This document shows, piece by piece, positions 45,615 through 58,249 of a DNA stretch of 64,000 nucleotides. Under the pieces are notes generated by a model. The model was not told the DNA's origin and ran no database searches. It saw nothing but the letters and a program-made list of their open reading frames with translations. A program made the position numbers and the translations under genes. Origin of the DNA: Hemileia vastatrix (taxonomy: Eukaryota > Basidiomycota > Pucciniomycetes > Pucciniales > Zaghouaniaceae). Location of the stretch: the NCBI GenBank assembly GCA_030280995.1, contig JASXTE010000003.1, positions 46,899,297 to 46,963,296 on the forward strand, written 5' to 3'. Every line of letters starts with the position of its first letter. The first letter of the stretch is position 1.

Positions 45615-46960
45615 CTCCCTCACTATAAAAAAATAATAAAAAAAATGGTATGATTTTTTCTTTTTATACTTCTTTAGTAGAGTAGGAAGATTAGATATCT
45701 CCTTCCCAGGAATCCAAGAATCATATTCAGATGATTTATTCTTGAATCTCAATAAATATTCTGTACCTTTTTCAGCAGTGACTGTTCTTTCATTCAGAAT
45801 CTTATCAATTTCTGCTGTCTCAGTGATTTCATTAGGGGTTTTCTTTAGTTTTCCCCTCCTTTTTGGAAATAAATCATTATTGGATGTGTAAGGTTTCAAA
45901 CGAGGTATTGGAAAAACAGGATGTTTTCTGTCATATGGAGAATACAAAATAACTTCAACTGCATTATCTCCAATCATTTTTCTGACAAGAAATGGACCAA
46001 CAAATGGGTCTTTCAATTTTTTATTACCTTGTAAATTGAAGTGGAATGAAGAAGTCAACACTTCATCACCCTTTTTAAAAGTGTATTCTTTATGGGATTT
46101 GTCCCATCTCTTCTTCTCATATTCAAAGGATTTATCAATACATTTTTGAGCATGACTTCTGCAAAGTTTTTGCATTTGAAAAAAAGATTTAACACCAGGA
46201 TGTAAATCCAATTTAGATATTTTATTATTGTGAATTTGGGAAGGAGTATTTGGAACATATCAAAGCCAGAGCTCAAAAGGCTTTCTTTGAGTAACAGAAT
46301 GAACAGTGCTATTATAAGTAAAATCCAACCCTGGAAGTAAGGTAACCCAATCATGAGTGAATCTGTGATTGTCTTTATACTCAAGACCAAAGGCACAATA
46401 CCTTCTAATCATGTCCTCTAAAGTCTGAATCATTCTTTCAACTAATCCTTCAGTCTGAGGGTGATGGGCAGTAAAAAGTTTCAGATCACAACCAAAAACA
46501 TCCACAAGAGACATCTGAAATTCAGAAGTAAATTTAGGGTCTCTGTCAGAGATTATGACTTTAGGAAAACCATCAGTATTAAACATATGAGATCACCATA
46601 AGAAAGCTAATTCTTTAGTGGAAACATCCTTGTGAGTAGGGATAATTTTACAAATTTTTGTGAATCTATCCACAATAACCCAACAAGAGTTATAACTTTC
46701 TTTTCAAGCAATGGGTAATCCTGTTACAAAATCAATGTTTATTATCTGCCATGGTGCATCAAGAAGTTTAATATGTTGCATCAATCCAGCTCTCTTACCA
46801 GTCAATCTTTTCAATTTTTGGCAAGAATCACAAGATTCAACATATAATTTGGTGTCTTCAGAAATATTAATCCACCAAGCAGTGTTTTAATTCTGATCAT
46901 TGGTTTTTCAAGATCAAAATGTCCAGCTAATATGTCATCATGACAAATTTTTAAGATGAT
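45615..46960 (-). pseudogene. Integrase and chromodomain of element D
   Basis: Core with SDRDPKFTSEF and GLVERMIQTLEDMIRRY, then a GPFLVRKMIGDN part. The chromodomain reads IDKILNERTVTAEKGTEYLL and ends DSWIPGKEISNLPTLLKKY, fitting the usual pattern (start of strand, aromatic, Trp, acidic). The last frame has no stop before the LTR and runs into it. Stops break the zinc domain region near 46600-46900. Confidence 0.85.
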
Positions 46961-47399
46961 CTCTTTCATAGAAGGAGGAATAACAATAACATTACTAGAC
47001 TTTCTTCTATATTATATATATCCATCATCAATTAAAAATTTACTTTTCCAAAGCATTTTGGTACTTTGGTGGAAGGGTTTTAATTAATGCTTGCATTGAA
47101 GCATTCTTTGGATTATTTTATATGGTGCATAACTTTTTTAGGTCAATGTCTTTATCATATGAATTTAGAATAAGCTATAATAGCTCTTCCTTGATATCAA
47201 CCACATATATCCCATGAATATGAATAATTTCATCCTCAGGATCATAAGCAGGATTAGAGTAATCATTTGGTAAAGGTAACCTTTATAACATATCCACATT
47301 TGAGTGAACAATACCAGCCCTATGAGTAATTGTCATTCTCCCTCTAAATTTCTGAACAGCTAACTTCCTTTTGAACATATGTCTGTTAGGTGTTTTCAA

Positions 47400-48600
47400 G
47401 TTTAAAAGGGATTTAACTGCACTTCAGTCAGTGACAAGTTCAAATCTCTGGTCATCTAGGTGAAATGTAGCTTTTCTAGAGCCCACACTACGGCTAAAAA
47501 TTCAAGCTGAGTGGCACCATATTTCAATTCACTATTTTTCAAGGTTCTTGAAATATAACAAATTACTACTTCTGATACTTTATCATTCATCACTTGTTTT
47601 TGATCTAGGGCAGCACCAAGACCAATAAAACTGGCATCAGTGTACAAAACAAATGGTTGATTAAAGTCAGGTAAAGCAAGAATTGATGCTGACATCAAAC
47701 ATTGTTTCATAGTGTCAAAAGCTCTCTGTCTTTCACTATTCCAGACAAAAGCAACATCCTTTCTAGTCAATTGGGTAAGGGGTCAAGCAATGACTTGGTA
47801 ATTTCTAATATACTTTCTATAGTATCCACACATTCCCAAAAAACTCTGGAGCTTTCTAACTGTGGTAGGATCCTTCACCTGTTGTATGGCTGCCACTTTA
47901 TTTTTGTCAACACATATCTGTAACCCTGAAACAACATGACCCAGCAATTTTAAGGAATGACTACCAAATTTACATCTCTTCAAGGCAAGTGTCATATTTA
48001 TTTCATCCATTTTGTGAAACACTTTACACAGGTTGTTAAGATGGTCCTCAAATGCTTTTGAGAATATAATGATATCATAAATATAAACCAACAGCCATCC
48101 TTAAACTATCTCTTGATAAAATGTGTTATACATAACTTTTTGAAAAACTGAAGGAGCATTTTTAGGGCGAAATGGGATCCTAATATACTTATAAATATTG
48201 ATATGAGTAGGAATCATCAGAAAATTCTGGGAATTCTTCTTAACAGGTACCTGGTGATATCCCTTGTTACCATACAGACAGCTGATATATTTAACACCTT
48301 GTAAGATAGAATTTATAGAGCTAATCCTAGGTAAAGGATAGATATCATCAACAGTATAAGTATTTAATGCTCTAAAATCACGACATAACCTCGCGTTATC
48401 TTTGTCATAAGAAACTAGGACAGGTGAGATAACACAATATTTAGGTGTTTCAACTACCTTTTCAATAATATTCATTTTTAAAAGGGTAGAGATATTGTCT
48501 TCAATATTGTTTCTCTTTGCAGGAAAAGCAGGATAAGGCTTCTACTTTAAACTAGGTGGTATGTCAGTTAATGTAAAAGATAATGAAAGTTTCATTTCTT
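47400..48600 (-). pseudogene. RT and RNase H of element D
   Basis: ARLCRDFRALNTYT, NKGYHQVPVKKNSQNF and the active site as VYIYDIIIFS, where the first catalytic Asp of YIDD has become Tyr, so RT is dead. RNase H with LYTDASFIGLGAALDQKQ. Stops near 48100 and 47770. Confidence 0.85.
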
Positions 48601-48649
48601 CTTTGACTAATACTAGTTCATGTGACCCATGAGCAAAGGCCATAGGAAA

Positions 48650-49184
48650 AGATTTTATCAATTTAATGATGGAATCTTTATCATCACCAGAAGTTGTTCT
48701 CCAAAAGAAGCATTTTCAATTTCAGACATAAGGTTATGCATTTCTTTTGTAGATATTCCTTTATGTTGAACCACAGAATTACATGAGTTCAATTTTGGTT
48801 TTAATAGTTTTTTGGGTGAGGAAATATTAAATTTTCTCTTCCCATTCATCCCCATTGTGAAACATTGGTTAAATTTATGCCATACTTGGTTAAAATATTA
48901 TATGCTATAATAAACCAACTGCCTTAGTTATCATTTTTCATGACAAAAAAATTTAAAATAGCTCTTACAAAACCATGGTGATATTTAAAAAACACTGTGG
49001 CTTTGTATTTACCAATGGGGGACAAAACATAGCCATAACCTCTCCAATTTTCAGAAATGATAGGCATGAGTTTTTATTTATAGTCTTGATACACTGAAGC
49101 ATGTGCTTTTTCAGATACTACACTTCCTCCAGCTCAAGAATCTCGAACAACATTAATGCTTGTTCCATTGATCAGGACTGGTGC
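48650..49184 (-). pseudogene. Protease region of element D (cut)
   Basis: KRKFNISSPKKLLKPKLN and upstream similarity to T and G. The protease site reads RDS followed by TGA in place of the Gly, then AGG. Cut at 49184 by E's LTR. Confidence 0.65.
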
Positions 49185-50361
49185 TGTCAGTGTAACTAGT
49201 ATTTTAGTATGATTTAATAGTATTTATTAATGGTCCTACTACTTTTTAATAAATGATTTAGTGATTAAACCCCAGAAGAAGACTAAAAAAATAGTTAATC
49301 TCAAATAAAACTCACAATACTTGGATTTAAAAGTGTGCTAGTGGTGGAAAATAGATGAATATAATATAGTTATAGCTTATTTAAAGATAATATCAATTTA
49401 TAAAGGCTTTATAATATATTTCTAAATGATAATAATTATTTTATAATGTTTATTTGAGTTTTATTAAGTAGGTGATGTCTAATAACCGTAAAAATCCTCC
49501 CTTACTTATACCAAAATCCACTGGAGTGCACAGATCTTCAATCAAGATGATGTCACTGCTATCCCCGGTAATTACAGCACTGTGAGGGCCCATCACCTCC
49601 CCATGGCGTCCACTTCAAGCATATTCAACACCCAGACCTCCAGTAAGGACCCTCCATCACAATTAATGATAACACAGACCCATACCATAAATAGAAAATC
49701 CAGATAAAAGAGGATACCATAAAGAAACAGGTAATATAACTCATCCAAAGAGGATATAATAAAACCCAAAGCATATAAAGGAACCAAATTAAACTTCCAA
49801 GCCCCCAATAACATCTCCAAGAATCCATATTAACCCAACAATGACCTGTCAACCCATAAATCCATGAATATCCATCCAAGGAAGCAGATTAAGTTGTCCA
49901 GACTGAGTGTATGCGTCTGAAATAGATGTTTATGCTTCGGTAGGTATTGTGAGTCCTCTGGATACGTCCATATATACCTAAAATAAGCATAAAAACAAAG
50001 CTTATAGGCTATTAAGAGTCTAAAACCCACTTATATACCTAAATATACATAATATACTGCATATTTTACTGAATATGAGATTTATGTATACATCTAAGCT
50101 TATGTATGTCAATAATTACTTAATATCACTTAAGATGAGTATATTATGACTCCTTTAACACCTTAATAAGTACTATTAGGCTATGGATAAGCTATTTAAA
50201 CTACTATAATTTATATAATAGAGTAATAATTATATACATATGTAATATAATCATATATATTATTGTTTTAACCTTATTTTTAAGTTATAAGCTTAATGCA
50301 CTTAAGCTTATCTTATTTTAAGTATAAGAAATACTCAGTCCTAGGGATATCTAGGCTAACA
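49185..50361 (-). repeat. 3' LTR of element E
   Basis: On the minus strand TGTTAGCCTAGATATC (50361) to ACACTGACA (49185), about 1177 bp. It starts like F's LTR (TGTCAGCCTGTATATC) and both continue AGGACTGAGTA. The purine tract GGTGAGGGAG abuts it at 50362. Small open frames inside are not genes. Confidence 0.82.
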
Positions 50362-50479
50362 CTCCCTCACCCAAAAAAAATAATAAAAAAAAGTTAAGAC
50401 ATTTTAATTAAAAGTAAAGAGTGAATAGAAATTTTTTTAAATTTTCTATAATACATATACTGAATAAACAGTATTATTT

Positions 50480-51860
50480 TGATTTAAATTTTTTCAAGAG
50501 ATTTTTAAGATCAGAGATTACATTTTCTGGATACCACTGGTCATAATCACTTGATTTTTTTTAAACCTTAATAGATACTCAACTCCCTTTTCTTTAGTAA
50601 GGTGTCTCTTTTTAAGTATCTTTTCAACTTCTGCCTTTTCAACTATTTCTTCAGGTTGCTGTTTATGCCTTCCTGATCTTCTTGGAAATAGATCAGTATC
50701 ATTAGAATGGTATGGTTTTATAAGAGAAATAGGAAATACTGGATGTTATCTATCATATGGTGCATATAGAATAACCTCAACAGAATTATTACCAACCATC
50801 TTTTTAAATACAAATGTTCCAATGAATGGATCCTTAAATTTAACATTACCATTTAAATTGAAATGTAGTGTAAAAATAAGGACTTCATCATCCTCTTTGA
50901 ACATTTGTTCCTTATGGGCTTTATCCCATATTTTTTTCGCATACTCAAACAGCTTATTTATACATTCTTGAGCATTTTTTCTGCATAATTCTTGCATCTG
51001 AAGAAAAGATTTAGTACCTGGATTTATATCCAATCTAGGTAGTCTATTAAGAGTTTTAGCAGGGGTATTAGGTACATAACCCAACCATAACTCAAATGGC
51101 TTTTTTCCAGTGACAGAATGTACTGTACTATTGTATGCAAACTTTAAACCTGGGATAAGGGTTACCAAATCATGCGTGAATTTGTCATTGTCTTTAAAGT
51201 TAAGAGCAAAAGCACAATATCTTCTTATTATATACTCCAAAGTTTGTATCATTCTTTCTGCTACCCCATCAGTTTGTGGATGGTGTGCTGTAGAAAGTTT
51301 TAATTGACACCCTGAAACATTCATAAGTGATGTCCAGAACTCAGAAGTAAATTTACAATCTCTGTCAGAAACTATTTCTTTTGGGAGACCTGCTATATTT
51401 AACATTTGTGTCCACCATAAAAAATCTAAGTCCTTTTCAGAAACCTCTTTGTGGGTAGGAATAAATTTACACATCTTTGTAAATCTATCTACAATTACCC
51501 AGCAGGAGTTATAACTCTTATGCCCTGCTATTGGCAAACCTGTTACAAAGTCTATGTTAATTATTTCCCATGGAGATTTTGGTTGCTCAATTTTTTGTAA
51601 TAAACCAGCTCTTTTGCCTGTTAATCTTTTAGATTTTTGACATGAATCACATGTCTCAAAATATTTTTGAACATCCTCAGACATGTTAATCCACCAAGCT
51701 GTGTTTTTTACTCTGGTTAATGTTCTATGGTAGTCAAAATGATCTGCTAATATATCATCATGACACATACTTAACATTAACTCCTTCATTGAAGGGGAAA
51801 TTACAATTACATTACTTAATTTTTTCCTGTAATATATAAAACCATCCTCAATGGAAAATT
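50480..51860 (-). CDS. Integrase of element E (mostly open), with chromodomain tail
   Basis: A 347-codon open stretch (51789-50746) holds CHDDILADHF, CDSCQKSKR, the core NIDFVTGLP, SDRDCKFTSEF and GVAERMIQTLE, and the C-terminal FIGTFVFKKMVGNN part. A frame change near 50746 leads to a chromodomain-like tail (VEKILKKRHLTKEKG, YLLRF). The best kept integrase in the window by its catalytic residues, but its element lacks gag and most of RT. Confidence 0.82.
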
Positions 51861-51876
51861 TTCCTTTTTCTAATGA

Positions 51877-53072
51877 CTATTTATACTTTTTTAGTAATGT
51901 TTTTATTAAAACATTCATTGAAGCATTAGATGGATCATTTAATATTGTACTGAGTTTACTCAAGTCAGGATCTGAAGCATACATATCAAGAATTGATTGC
52001 ATAAATTCATCCTCAAGATCTACAATATAAATTCCATAAATGTTAATAATCTCTGTTTCAGGAACATAAGCAGGATTATCATCATCATTAGGCAGAGGTA
52101 CTCTAGATAACAAATCTACATTAGAGTGTAAGGTTCCTGCTACATGTGTAAAAGTCATCTGTTCTTTGTATTCTTGTACAGCTAAATGCCATCTAGACAT
52201 GTGTCTATTAGGAGTTTTTATGTTTAAGAGTGACTTAACTGCACTACAGTCAGTTATTAACTCAAATTTTTGGTCTTCATGGTAATAATGTAGCTTCTTA
52301 AGAGCCCATACTACTGCCTAACATTCAAGTTGAGTAGCACCATATTTCATTTCACTACTTCTTAGATTACGTGAAATATAGAAAATTACTACTTCTGACA
52401 TTTTTCCTACAATAAGTTGTTTTTGATGCAAAGCAGCACCTAGACCAATAAAACTTGCATCTGTATATAATACAAAAGGCAATTGGAAATCTGGTAATCC
52501 CAAGATAGGAGCTGTCATCAAACATTCTTTCAACTTATCATAAGCCTGTTGTCTTTCATTATTCCAAATAATAGCTTCTGATTTCTTTATCAGTGTGGTA
52601 AATGGTGCAGGAATTAATTGGTAATTTTTTATATATTGTCTATAACAACCATACATGCTATGAAAAGATTGTACATCCTTTACATTTTGAGGAATGCCAA
52701 TAATCTTTATTGCAGCCTCCTAATTTTTGTCTACACATATTTGTAAGCCAGATACAATATAACAAAGCACTTTTAAAGACTCAAACCCAAATTCATATTT
52801 TTTCAATGCAAGGGTCATTTTTATTTCATCCATCTTCTGAAATACCTTCTTTAAATGGATTAAGTGTTCAACATATTTCTTATAGAACACTATGATGTCA
52901 TCAATGTATACCATTTACCATCCTTCAATCATTTCATTATGGAATGTTATATCCATTAACTTCTGAAATACTGATGGAGAATTTTTTGGTCCAAATGGAT
53001 CCTTACATATTTATAAATTCCTATTTGTGTTGTTATCATCAAAAAGTTATGTGAATTCTTTACAACAGAACT
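51877..53072 (-). pseudogene. RNase H and C-terminal RT of element E
   Basis: RT active site MVYIDDIIVF, connection MYGCYRQYIKNYQLI, RNase H LYTDASFIGLGAALHQKQ and the RNase H end with LHSNVDLLSRVPLP. The N-terminal half of RT is missing past 53072. Confidence 0.85.
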
Positions 53073-53895
53073 TGATGGTGTCACCGTACGACCTACCCAC
53101 AGGGTCAAGGGTGTTCCTGGAAGTGAGATGAGGAGGGTAGTTTAGAAACTTCTTTGAGGCACAGAGGAAATGTTTGAGGAAATGATTCGAAGATGACTCG
53201 AAGAAAGAGCTACTGCTTTGAGATATGTTGAAGAAGAATTCTAATATAATTAAAAGGTAATATTAATATTCTTAAGATCTCACAAAGGGTTGGAAACTCA
53301 ACAATCAAAGATTTAGGATTTAGAAATGATTACTGATAAAATAAGGAAAGATACAGTAATAATGATTTAACCTGGAGCTTTACCACTATTTACTATATAT
53401 ACGTTTTATAATTTAATTCTAAAGAATGTCTAACCAAAATCCAACCCCTTTTATATCCTTTACTCCTCCTCGCATTGAACTAATACCCATCCATTATTCT
53501 GCACACCACATACCATTAAAAATACACCTGTTACACCTTGAACCTCCTCACTAACATCTGTTAACCCTTTAATCCTCCACTAAACATCCTGTCCATGCTC
53601 ACTACCCCTTTGATAACCCACAGATATTTAATAAACCCTTTAGCGGACCATTACATTGACTATTGCGCTTTGTGTCGCTTATTGAGGAAAAGACTAAGAA
53701 ACACTATTGAGAGATTGACTAATTTAGATTTAGAGTTTAGACTAGCACGGTTGAATAGTGAGTACACAAAGGAAAGTGGCAGTTGCTATGTAGAATTGCA
53801 TTCTGGGCTTTGAGTATGGATTTAGACCTCTGTATTATTGATTTATTGATCTGCTTTTGCCTTGAGTGTCACGTGGCTTGTGACAGATGCCCGGG
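53073..53895. other. Breakpoint after E and upstream region of the 53984 gene
   Basis: Sequence changes abruptly from RT (VKNSHNF) to unrelated DNA at about 53070. The new sequence starts TGATGGTGTCACCGTACG, which has the TG start of an LTR and could be one, but I find no second copy. No gene seen. Confidence 0.45.
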
Positions 53896-53903
53896 TATAA
53901 AAA
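53896..53903 (+). promoter_or_regulatory. TATA box before the 53984 gene
   Basis: TATAAAAA, 81 bp before the ATG, after a short G/C-rich run (GCCCGGG), with a pyrimidine-rich stretch (TTTCTCTCTCTTCTT) between. A plausible core promoter for this gene, or for an LTR that begins at about 53073. Confidence 0.5.
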
Positions 53904-53983
53904 TGCAAGCTACGTTGAGCATGAGACATACTTTCCCACACTACTTTCTCTCTCTTCTTACTTTGATTACTTTATAATTTATT

Positions 53984-54660
53984 ATGTCAAATTGTCCTAC
54001 CCCAACTCCCACGCCTTCACACCCCAAAGCGGATGGTGGAATCATTACCCAGCAGTATTCCCAAGCCCCCAAAGCCTTCTTGTCGATGGAATACTTCTGT
54101 GTTGAAAGCACGGCGACACGAGGTCCTCACCAGAAATACATGTTTTGCTGCTGGAGATGGGTGGCGTGTGATGCCTTGTCTAAAAATGCGGATATTGAGC
54201 GTCGATTTACAAAAACCAAATATTGGGTAATAGCAAAAACCAAAGAGATTGTAAAAGATATTTGGGACATATCAATTGTGGAAAATCAGTTGGTGGGAGT
54301 GACTGAGGAGGAGGTTGAAGATACCGTGGCAACCTGGGTAACCCAGGCCACAAGTAAGAAACAAGGGGTCAAAGAAGAGGTAGATGAATTAGTTGAAGAG
54401 GATGAGGATGAAGTCCCCATCTCGAGACAGACAAAAAAGAAGCGGCAGATGGTCATCAAGGATGACGAAGAGGAGAAAGAAGTGGCAGTGGAAGTCACCA
54501 CAAAATTATTCTTAGAAGCTGACCCATTATTTGAAGTAAGTCCGTTCTTCTTTTATTTTAAAAATTTTGTTATTGATGACCTTGTTTTTAGAATTCAGAT
54601 GTCATCATGGAAGTTCCGATTGTGGAAGCTGCACCATGGCTGCCAGTTGAGGCAAATTAA
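53984..54660 (+). CDS. Spliced acidic protein of unknown function
   Basis: Exon 1 is 53984-54535, intron 54536-54591 (56 bp, GTAAGT to TTTTTAG), exon 2 54592-54660. Spliced it encodes 206 residues starting MSNCPTPTPTPSHPKADG. Exon 1 holds a central Trp/Cys-rich part (MFCCWRWVACDALSKN) and an acidic run (VEEDEDEVP) beside a basic one (RQTKKKRQM). Exon 2 ends AAPWLPVEAN. The splice keeps the frame and gives a sensible end, which supports the model. I recognise no domain. It could be a host gene, or the first gene of a DNA transposon with the 57.4-kb coiled-coil exons. Confidence 0.6.
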
Positions 54661-55859
54661 CCAGTTTTTGATTCGAGGGAGGACAACAAAGAGACTCTCA
54701 ACCAGGTATGGTCAAAGAAACCTCTCTAAGGTTGACAAACTTGATTCATCAAAGATTTAAGCTGTGCGGTCAATAAGATTGTCAATGCTGCCTCCTTTGA
54801 AGCGGCCGAAGAATTAATGGAAATTGGGGAAGTGGTACTGGTAGAAGAGGTGGAGGTTTTTGAGAAATGCAGGAAGGAAATAAGAGTGGTTTTGGAAAAA
54901 ATGAAGAGATTGGTTTGAGAGAAAATACAGGAGAAAATTTGAAATAGAAGGAAAAGGAAAAGAAAGAAAGAGGCAAGGAAAAAAAGTAGAAAGCAGTTTG
55001 TGTATTTATTTATTAATTTTATTTTGTTGTTTTAATTGAAATTTTAATATAAGATTTTGAGAAAGAAAAAAGAAAAAAGGAAAAAAGAAAAGATTTAAAT
55101 AAAATTTTGTTTTTTGAAAGAAGAAAAGAATGTTTAGCTGAAGGAATTTTAGTTTAAGTTTGAAAAAGAAAAATTTAAGTAAGAAAAGAAATAGTTGATT
55201 GAAACGATTTTGTTTAAAATGAAAATTTAATGAGAGATAAAATTTGTTATTTGTGAAATTTTATTTATTGAAGTTTTGAGGAATTTTGGTCATTTGAAAA
55301 GAAATAAGAAAAAATAGTTTTTGAAAAAGAATTTGAAAGAAAGAAGTAATTTGTTCAAAGAATTTTAAAAGACAGATTTAAAGGTTGAAGTAAAGTTTGA
55401 GAAAGATTGTTGTATTGAGTTCGTGAAAAAAAAATTGATAGTTCAAAGAAAAAGAAAAAAAATAAGGGAAAAGAAGAAAAGGTTGAAAAGAGAAAAGAAA
55501 ATTTAAAGTAATTTATTGATTTTTAAGGTTTTATTTTTAATGAATTTTAAGATTTTAATTTTTTATTATTTTATTTTATTTTAATTTTAACTTTTAACTT
55601 TTAATTTATTTCACTTTTAGTTTATTTTATTTTCTTTGTTTAATTTATTTATTTATTTATAGAAGGTTTAAAAAAAACTTTTGAGAAGAAGAAAGAAGAA
55701 AAGAAAAAACAGAGTAAGGATTTTAGAAGAGAAGGAGTTTTAGAATTTTAAAAAAAGAAAAAGAAAAAGGGAAAGAAGAAAAAAAAGAATAAAAGAGAGT
55801 TCTAAGGTTTTGTTTTTAAAGTATATTTAAGAGGAAAAGATTTTAAGAGTTCAGGGGCA
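54661..55859. other. Purine-rich gap
   Basis: Long runs of GAAAGAAAAAAG type on the plus strand (54900-55850), T/A-rich from 55500 to 55670. The first 250 bp may contain remnants of coding sequence (VEVFEKCRKEIRVVLEKM). No gene can be supported. Confidence 0.5.
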
Positions 55860-57250
55860 TTAGAAACATTGATGGCTGGTTCCCAGGATGTTTTGTCTGA
55901 GTCATCAAAGAAGCCTTCCCATTCCACAAGTTATTGAAGTTTCCCCTTGCGCATTCTTGAATCAAGGATACGACTTACTTCCCACTTTAGATTGTCTTCT
56001 ACTTTGACCGGTTCCGGAGGTGGTTTGGTTCCTGCCTGGGTATGTTTCTCGAGCCAGTTCCAGGAGAGATACATTGAAAACAGGATGAATAGCCTGCCAT
56101 TTAGGAGGTAGCTTGAGTTTAAATGAAGTTTTAGAGACTTTGGAGTCAATTTCGAATGGTCCCAAGCATTTTCAGCCAGTTTCTTTGATGGTTGAGTTGT
56201 TCGAATGTTTCGTGCATCAAGCCATACTTTGTCGCTTGGTTTAAAAAAAGTAGCAGATTGTAGATGTTTGTCGGCATGTTCCTTGTACCTTCAAATCGCT
56301 AATTCCAAATTTGATTTAAGTTCTTCTTGGAGTCATGATATGGTTCGAAGATAATGTTCAGCAGGATGACTAGTTCCTACATGGATTGAGTTGAATCGAG
56401 GATGTCTTCCATAAACTGTTTCAAAAGGAGATTGTCGTGTTGAAGAATGAGTCAAGTTATTATAAGCAAATTTGTCCAATGGTAACCATGTGGTCCAATC
56501 GTCTTGTTGATAACTAAAATACATTCAAAGGTATTGTTTGAGGATTTGGTTGACCCTTTCTGTTTGCCCATTGGTTTCAGGATGATAGGCTGTGGAGAGA
56601 TTCCTTGTGATATTGAGTTGTCGACACAATTGAGTCCAGAATGTGGATACAAACAATGAGCCTCTATCTGAAACAATATCATTAGGTAATCCATGTTTGG
56701 AAAATACATATTCTAGAAAAAATTTTGACAAATCTTCTGCTGTAGCAGTAGTAGTGGTTTTAAAGAAAATAGAAATCTTTGAAAATCTATCTACTATTAC
56801 TAATATAGCATCAAAATTATTAGAGAGAGGAAGTTGAGAAATAAAATCCATTGATAAAGATTCCCAAGGTTCAGAGGGAATAGGAAGCGGTTGAAGCAAC
56901 CCATGCTTCCGGTGACGGTGAGCCTTATTCCTATTACATTCATAACAAGATCTTATATAGGCCTTGATTTTTATGGTCATTCCTGGCCAGAAGAAATCCC
57001 TTGCAATTAACTGGTAGGTTTTATCAACCCCAAAATGACCAGATAATGGAGAATCATGTTGACTATTGAAAATCCATAATTTTATTTCATTATTGTCGGG
57101 TATGACTACTCTACCTTTGAAAACTAATAGACCTGATTCAACACTAAATCTTTTGGCCCCTTGCTTCGAGATTAATTCTTCTTTTATCCCTAAACAATAA
57201 TTGTCCTTCAGCTGAGCTTTGAGGATGTTGGATAGTGGATTTTAAAAAGA
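55860..57250 (-). pseudogene. Family IV chromovirus integrase and chromodomain
   Basis: Zinc domain (HDSPLSGHFG with HX6H, and CYECNR), core with SMDFISQLP, IVSDRGSLFVSTFWTQL and NGQTERVNQILKQYL (catalytic D, D, E), then LGPFEIDSKVSKTSFKLKLP. The chromodomain starts WEVSRILDSRMRKGKLQ and, after a stop, continues as LVEWEGFF and SWEPAINVSN. It differs from families I-III and resembles common basidiomycete chromoviruses. Stops near 56525, 56340 and 55930. RT and LTRs were not found, so it is a fragment. Confidence 0.85.
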
Positions 57251-57409
57251 TTGGATTGTCATTGAATTAAATTGATGAGCCGTTAACATTGATTTGTTGA
57301 AGATTGATTTCATTTTTTCTAGGTTAATCTAGCTCAGGTCTGTTTATTTTTTCTTTTATCTTATCAATTCTATTTTTTTATTTACTTATCTTTTTCTTTT
57401 TTCTTAAAA

Positions 57410-57991
57410 GTCTGACAAACAAACCCAGGATCCTCAATCAACTGAGTCTGAAGGTAGCGAGAATGATGAGGAAGAAAATATGATATTGAACAAGAAACCG
57501 TGGGCGTCAAGTAGTCTAAATTTCCACTCTCAAAGAAGACAAAAAAGTGATACTTCATCACAAACTCCTTTTTTGTCTATGGAACAATTTTTAGAGAAAC
57601 GTGATGCTGATAAGTGATACCATACCTCATATTAATTTACTCTGCTTTTATTCTACTTTATATTAATTTTTATTATCACTCTAGAACAAGTAGAAATTAC
57701 TAAAGAGACTCTAGGCTTTGAAAAGAAGAAATATGAGCTCTCTTTAAGGAGGGATGATAGGCTACAAGATTTGGAAGAGAGGAAGTACAAGCTCTCTTTA
57801 CAGAAGGATTATTGGGCCCAAGATTTGGAGGAGAGGAAGTATGAGCTCTCTTTACAGAAGGATGATCCGGACCAAGATTTGGAGGAGATGAAGTTTGATT
57901 TAACTCTAAATATTGAAAAATCAACAAAAGAGGAGAAAACACTCAAACATCAAAACCTATTAGAGCAGATAAAATATAATATTTTTCATTA
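57410..57991 (+). pseudogene. Coiled-coil gene fragment with 18-residue repeats
   Basis: After a pyrimidine-rich stretch ending AAAAG, an exon-like frame begins near 57412: an acidic Ser-rich part (STESEGSENDEEEN), then PFLSMEQFLEKRDAD. A probable intron (about 57602-57686, GTGATG to CTCTAG) joins it to EQVEITKETLGFEKKKYEL. Then come about three and a half copies of an 18-residue (54-bp) repeat of the LEERKYELSLQKDD type at 57717-57910, ending KYNIFH at 57991. Such charged coiled coils end Myb/SANT-like or NAM-associated proteins of fungal genomes and transposons. The match is by style only. No 5' exon is assigned. Confidence 0.45.
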
Positions 57992-58249
57992 AGAAAATTC
58001 CAAAAAGAATGATTTCTTGATAGACTGTGTTAAACTAATTAATCTGTTGAGGAAATTGAACGTTTCAAGAAATTGTTGGATGACTAGTTTATTTTATTTC
58101 TCTCACACTTCAACTGTTAATATTTATTTGTACATGAAATTTACAATAACTTCCTGTATTTCATTACTCTATCAATCATTACTTGAATTTTTGTATTTTA
58201 TTGTTAAATATTCTTTTTTTAAATAAAATTTTCATGTCTCCTTTGAAAA

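Larger units (their letters stand above)
44833..49184 (-). mobile_element. Family II Ty3/gypsy chromovirus D (5' part missing)
   Basis: Reading right to left: protease remnant (cut at 49184 by E's LTR), RT, RNase H, integrase, chromodomain, polypurine stretch, 3' LTR (45614 down to 44833). It inserted in H's gag. Gag and the 5' LTR are not present on the other side of E. Confidence 0.87.
49185..53072 (-). mobile_element. Family III Ty3/gypsy chromovirus E (5' part missing)
   Basis: 3' LTR on the left, then (right to left) part of RT, RNase H, integrase and chromodomain. It shares its LTR ends with element F. It breaks off inside RT at about 53070, where unrelated sequence starts. Confidence 0.85.

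Noticed and set aside
49593..50030. Overlapping small hydrophobic frames
   Set aside because: They lie within the LTR of element E; no conservation with F's LTR as protein.
53073..53980. An LTR of a fifth family (TGATGGTGTCACC start, TATA near the end)
   Set aside because: Tempting by its start and TATA, but no second copy, clear end, primer site or pol partner can be shown in the window.
54286..54501. Ser/Thr-rich frame on the minus strand
   Set aside because: It is the shadow of the acidic run of the spliced gene on the plus strand.
57700..57942. Repeat protein on the minus strand
   Set aside because: Mirror of the 54-bp coding repeat; the plus-strand reading fits a coiled coil and is continuous with upstream exon-like sequence.
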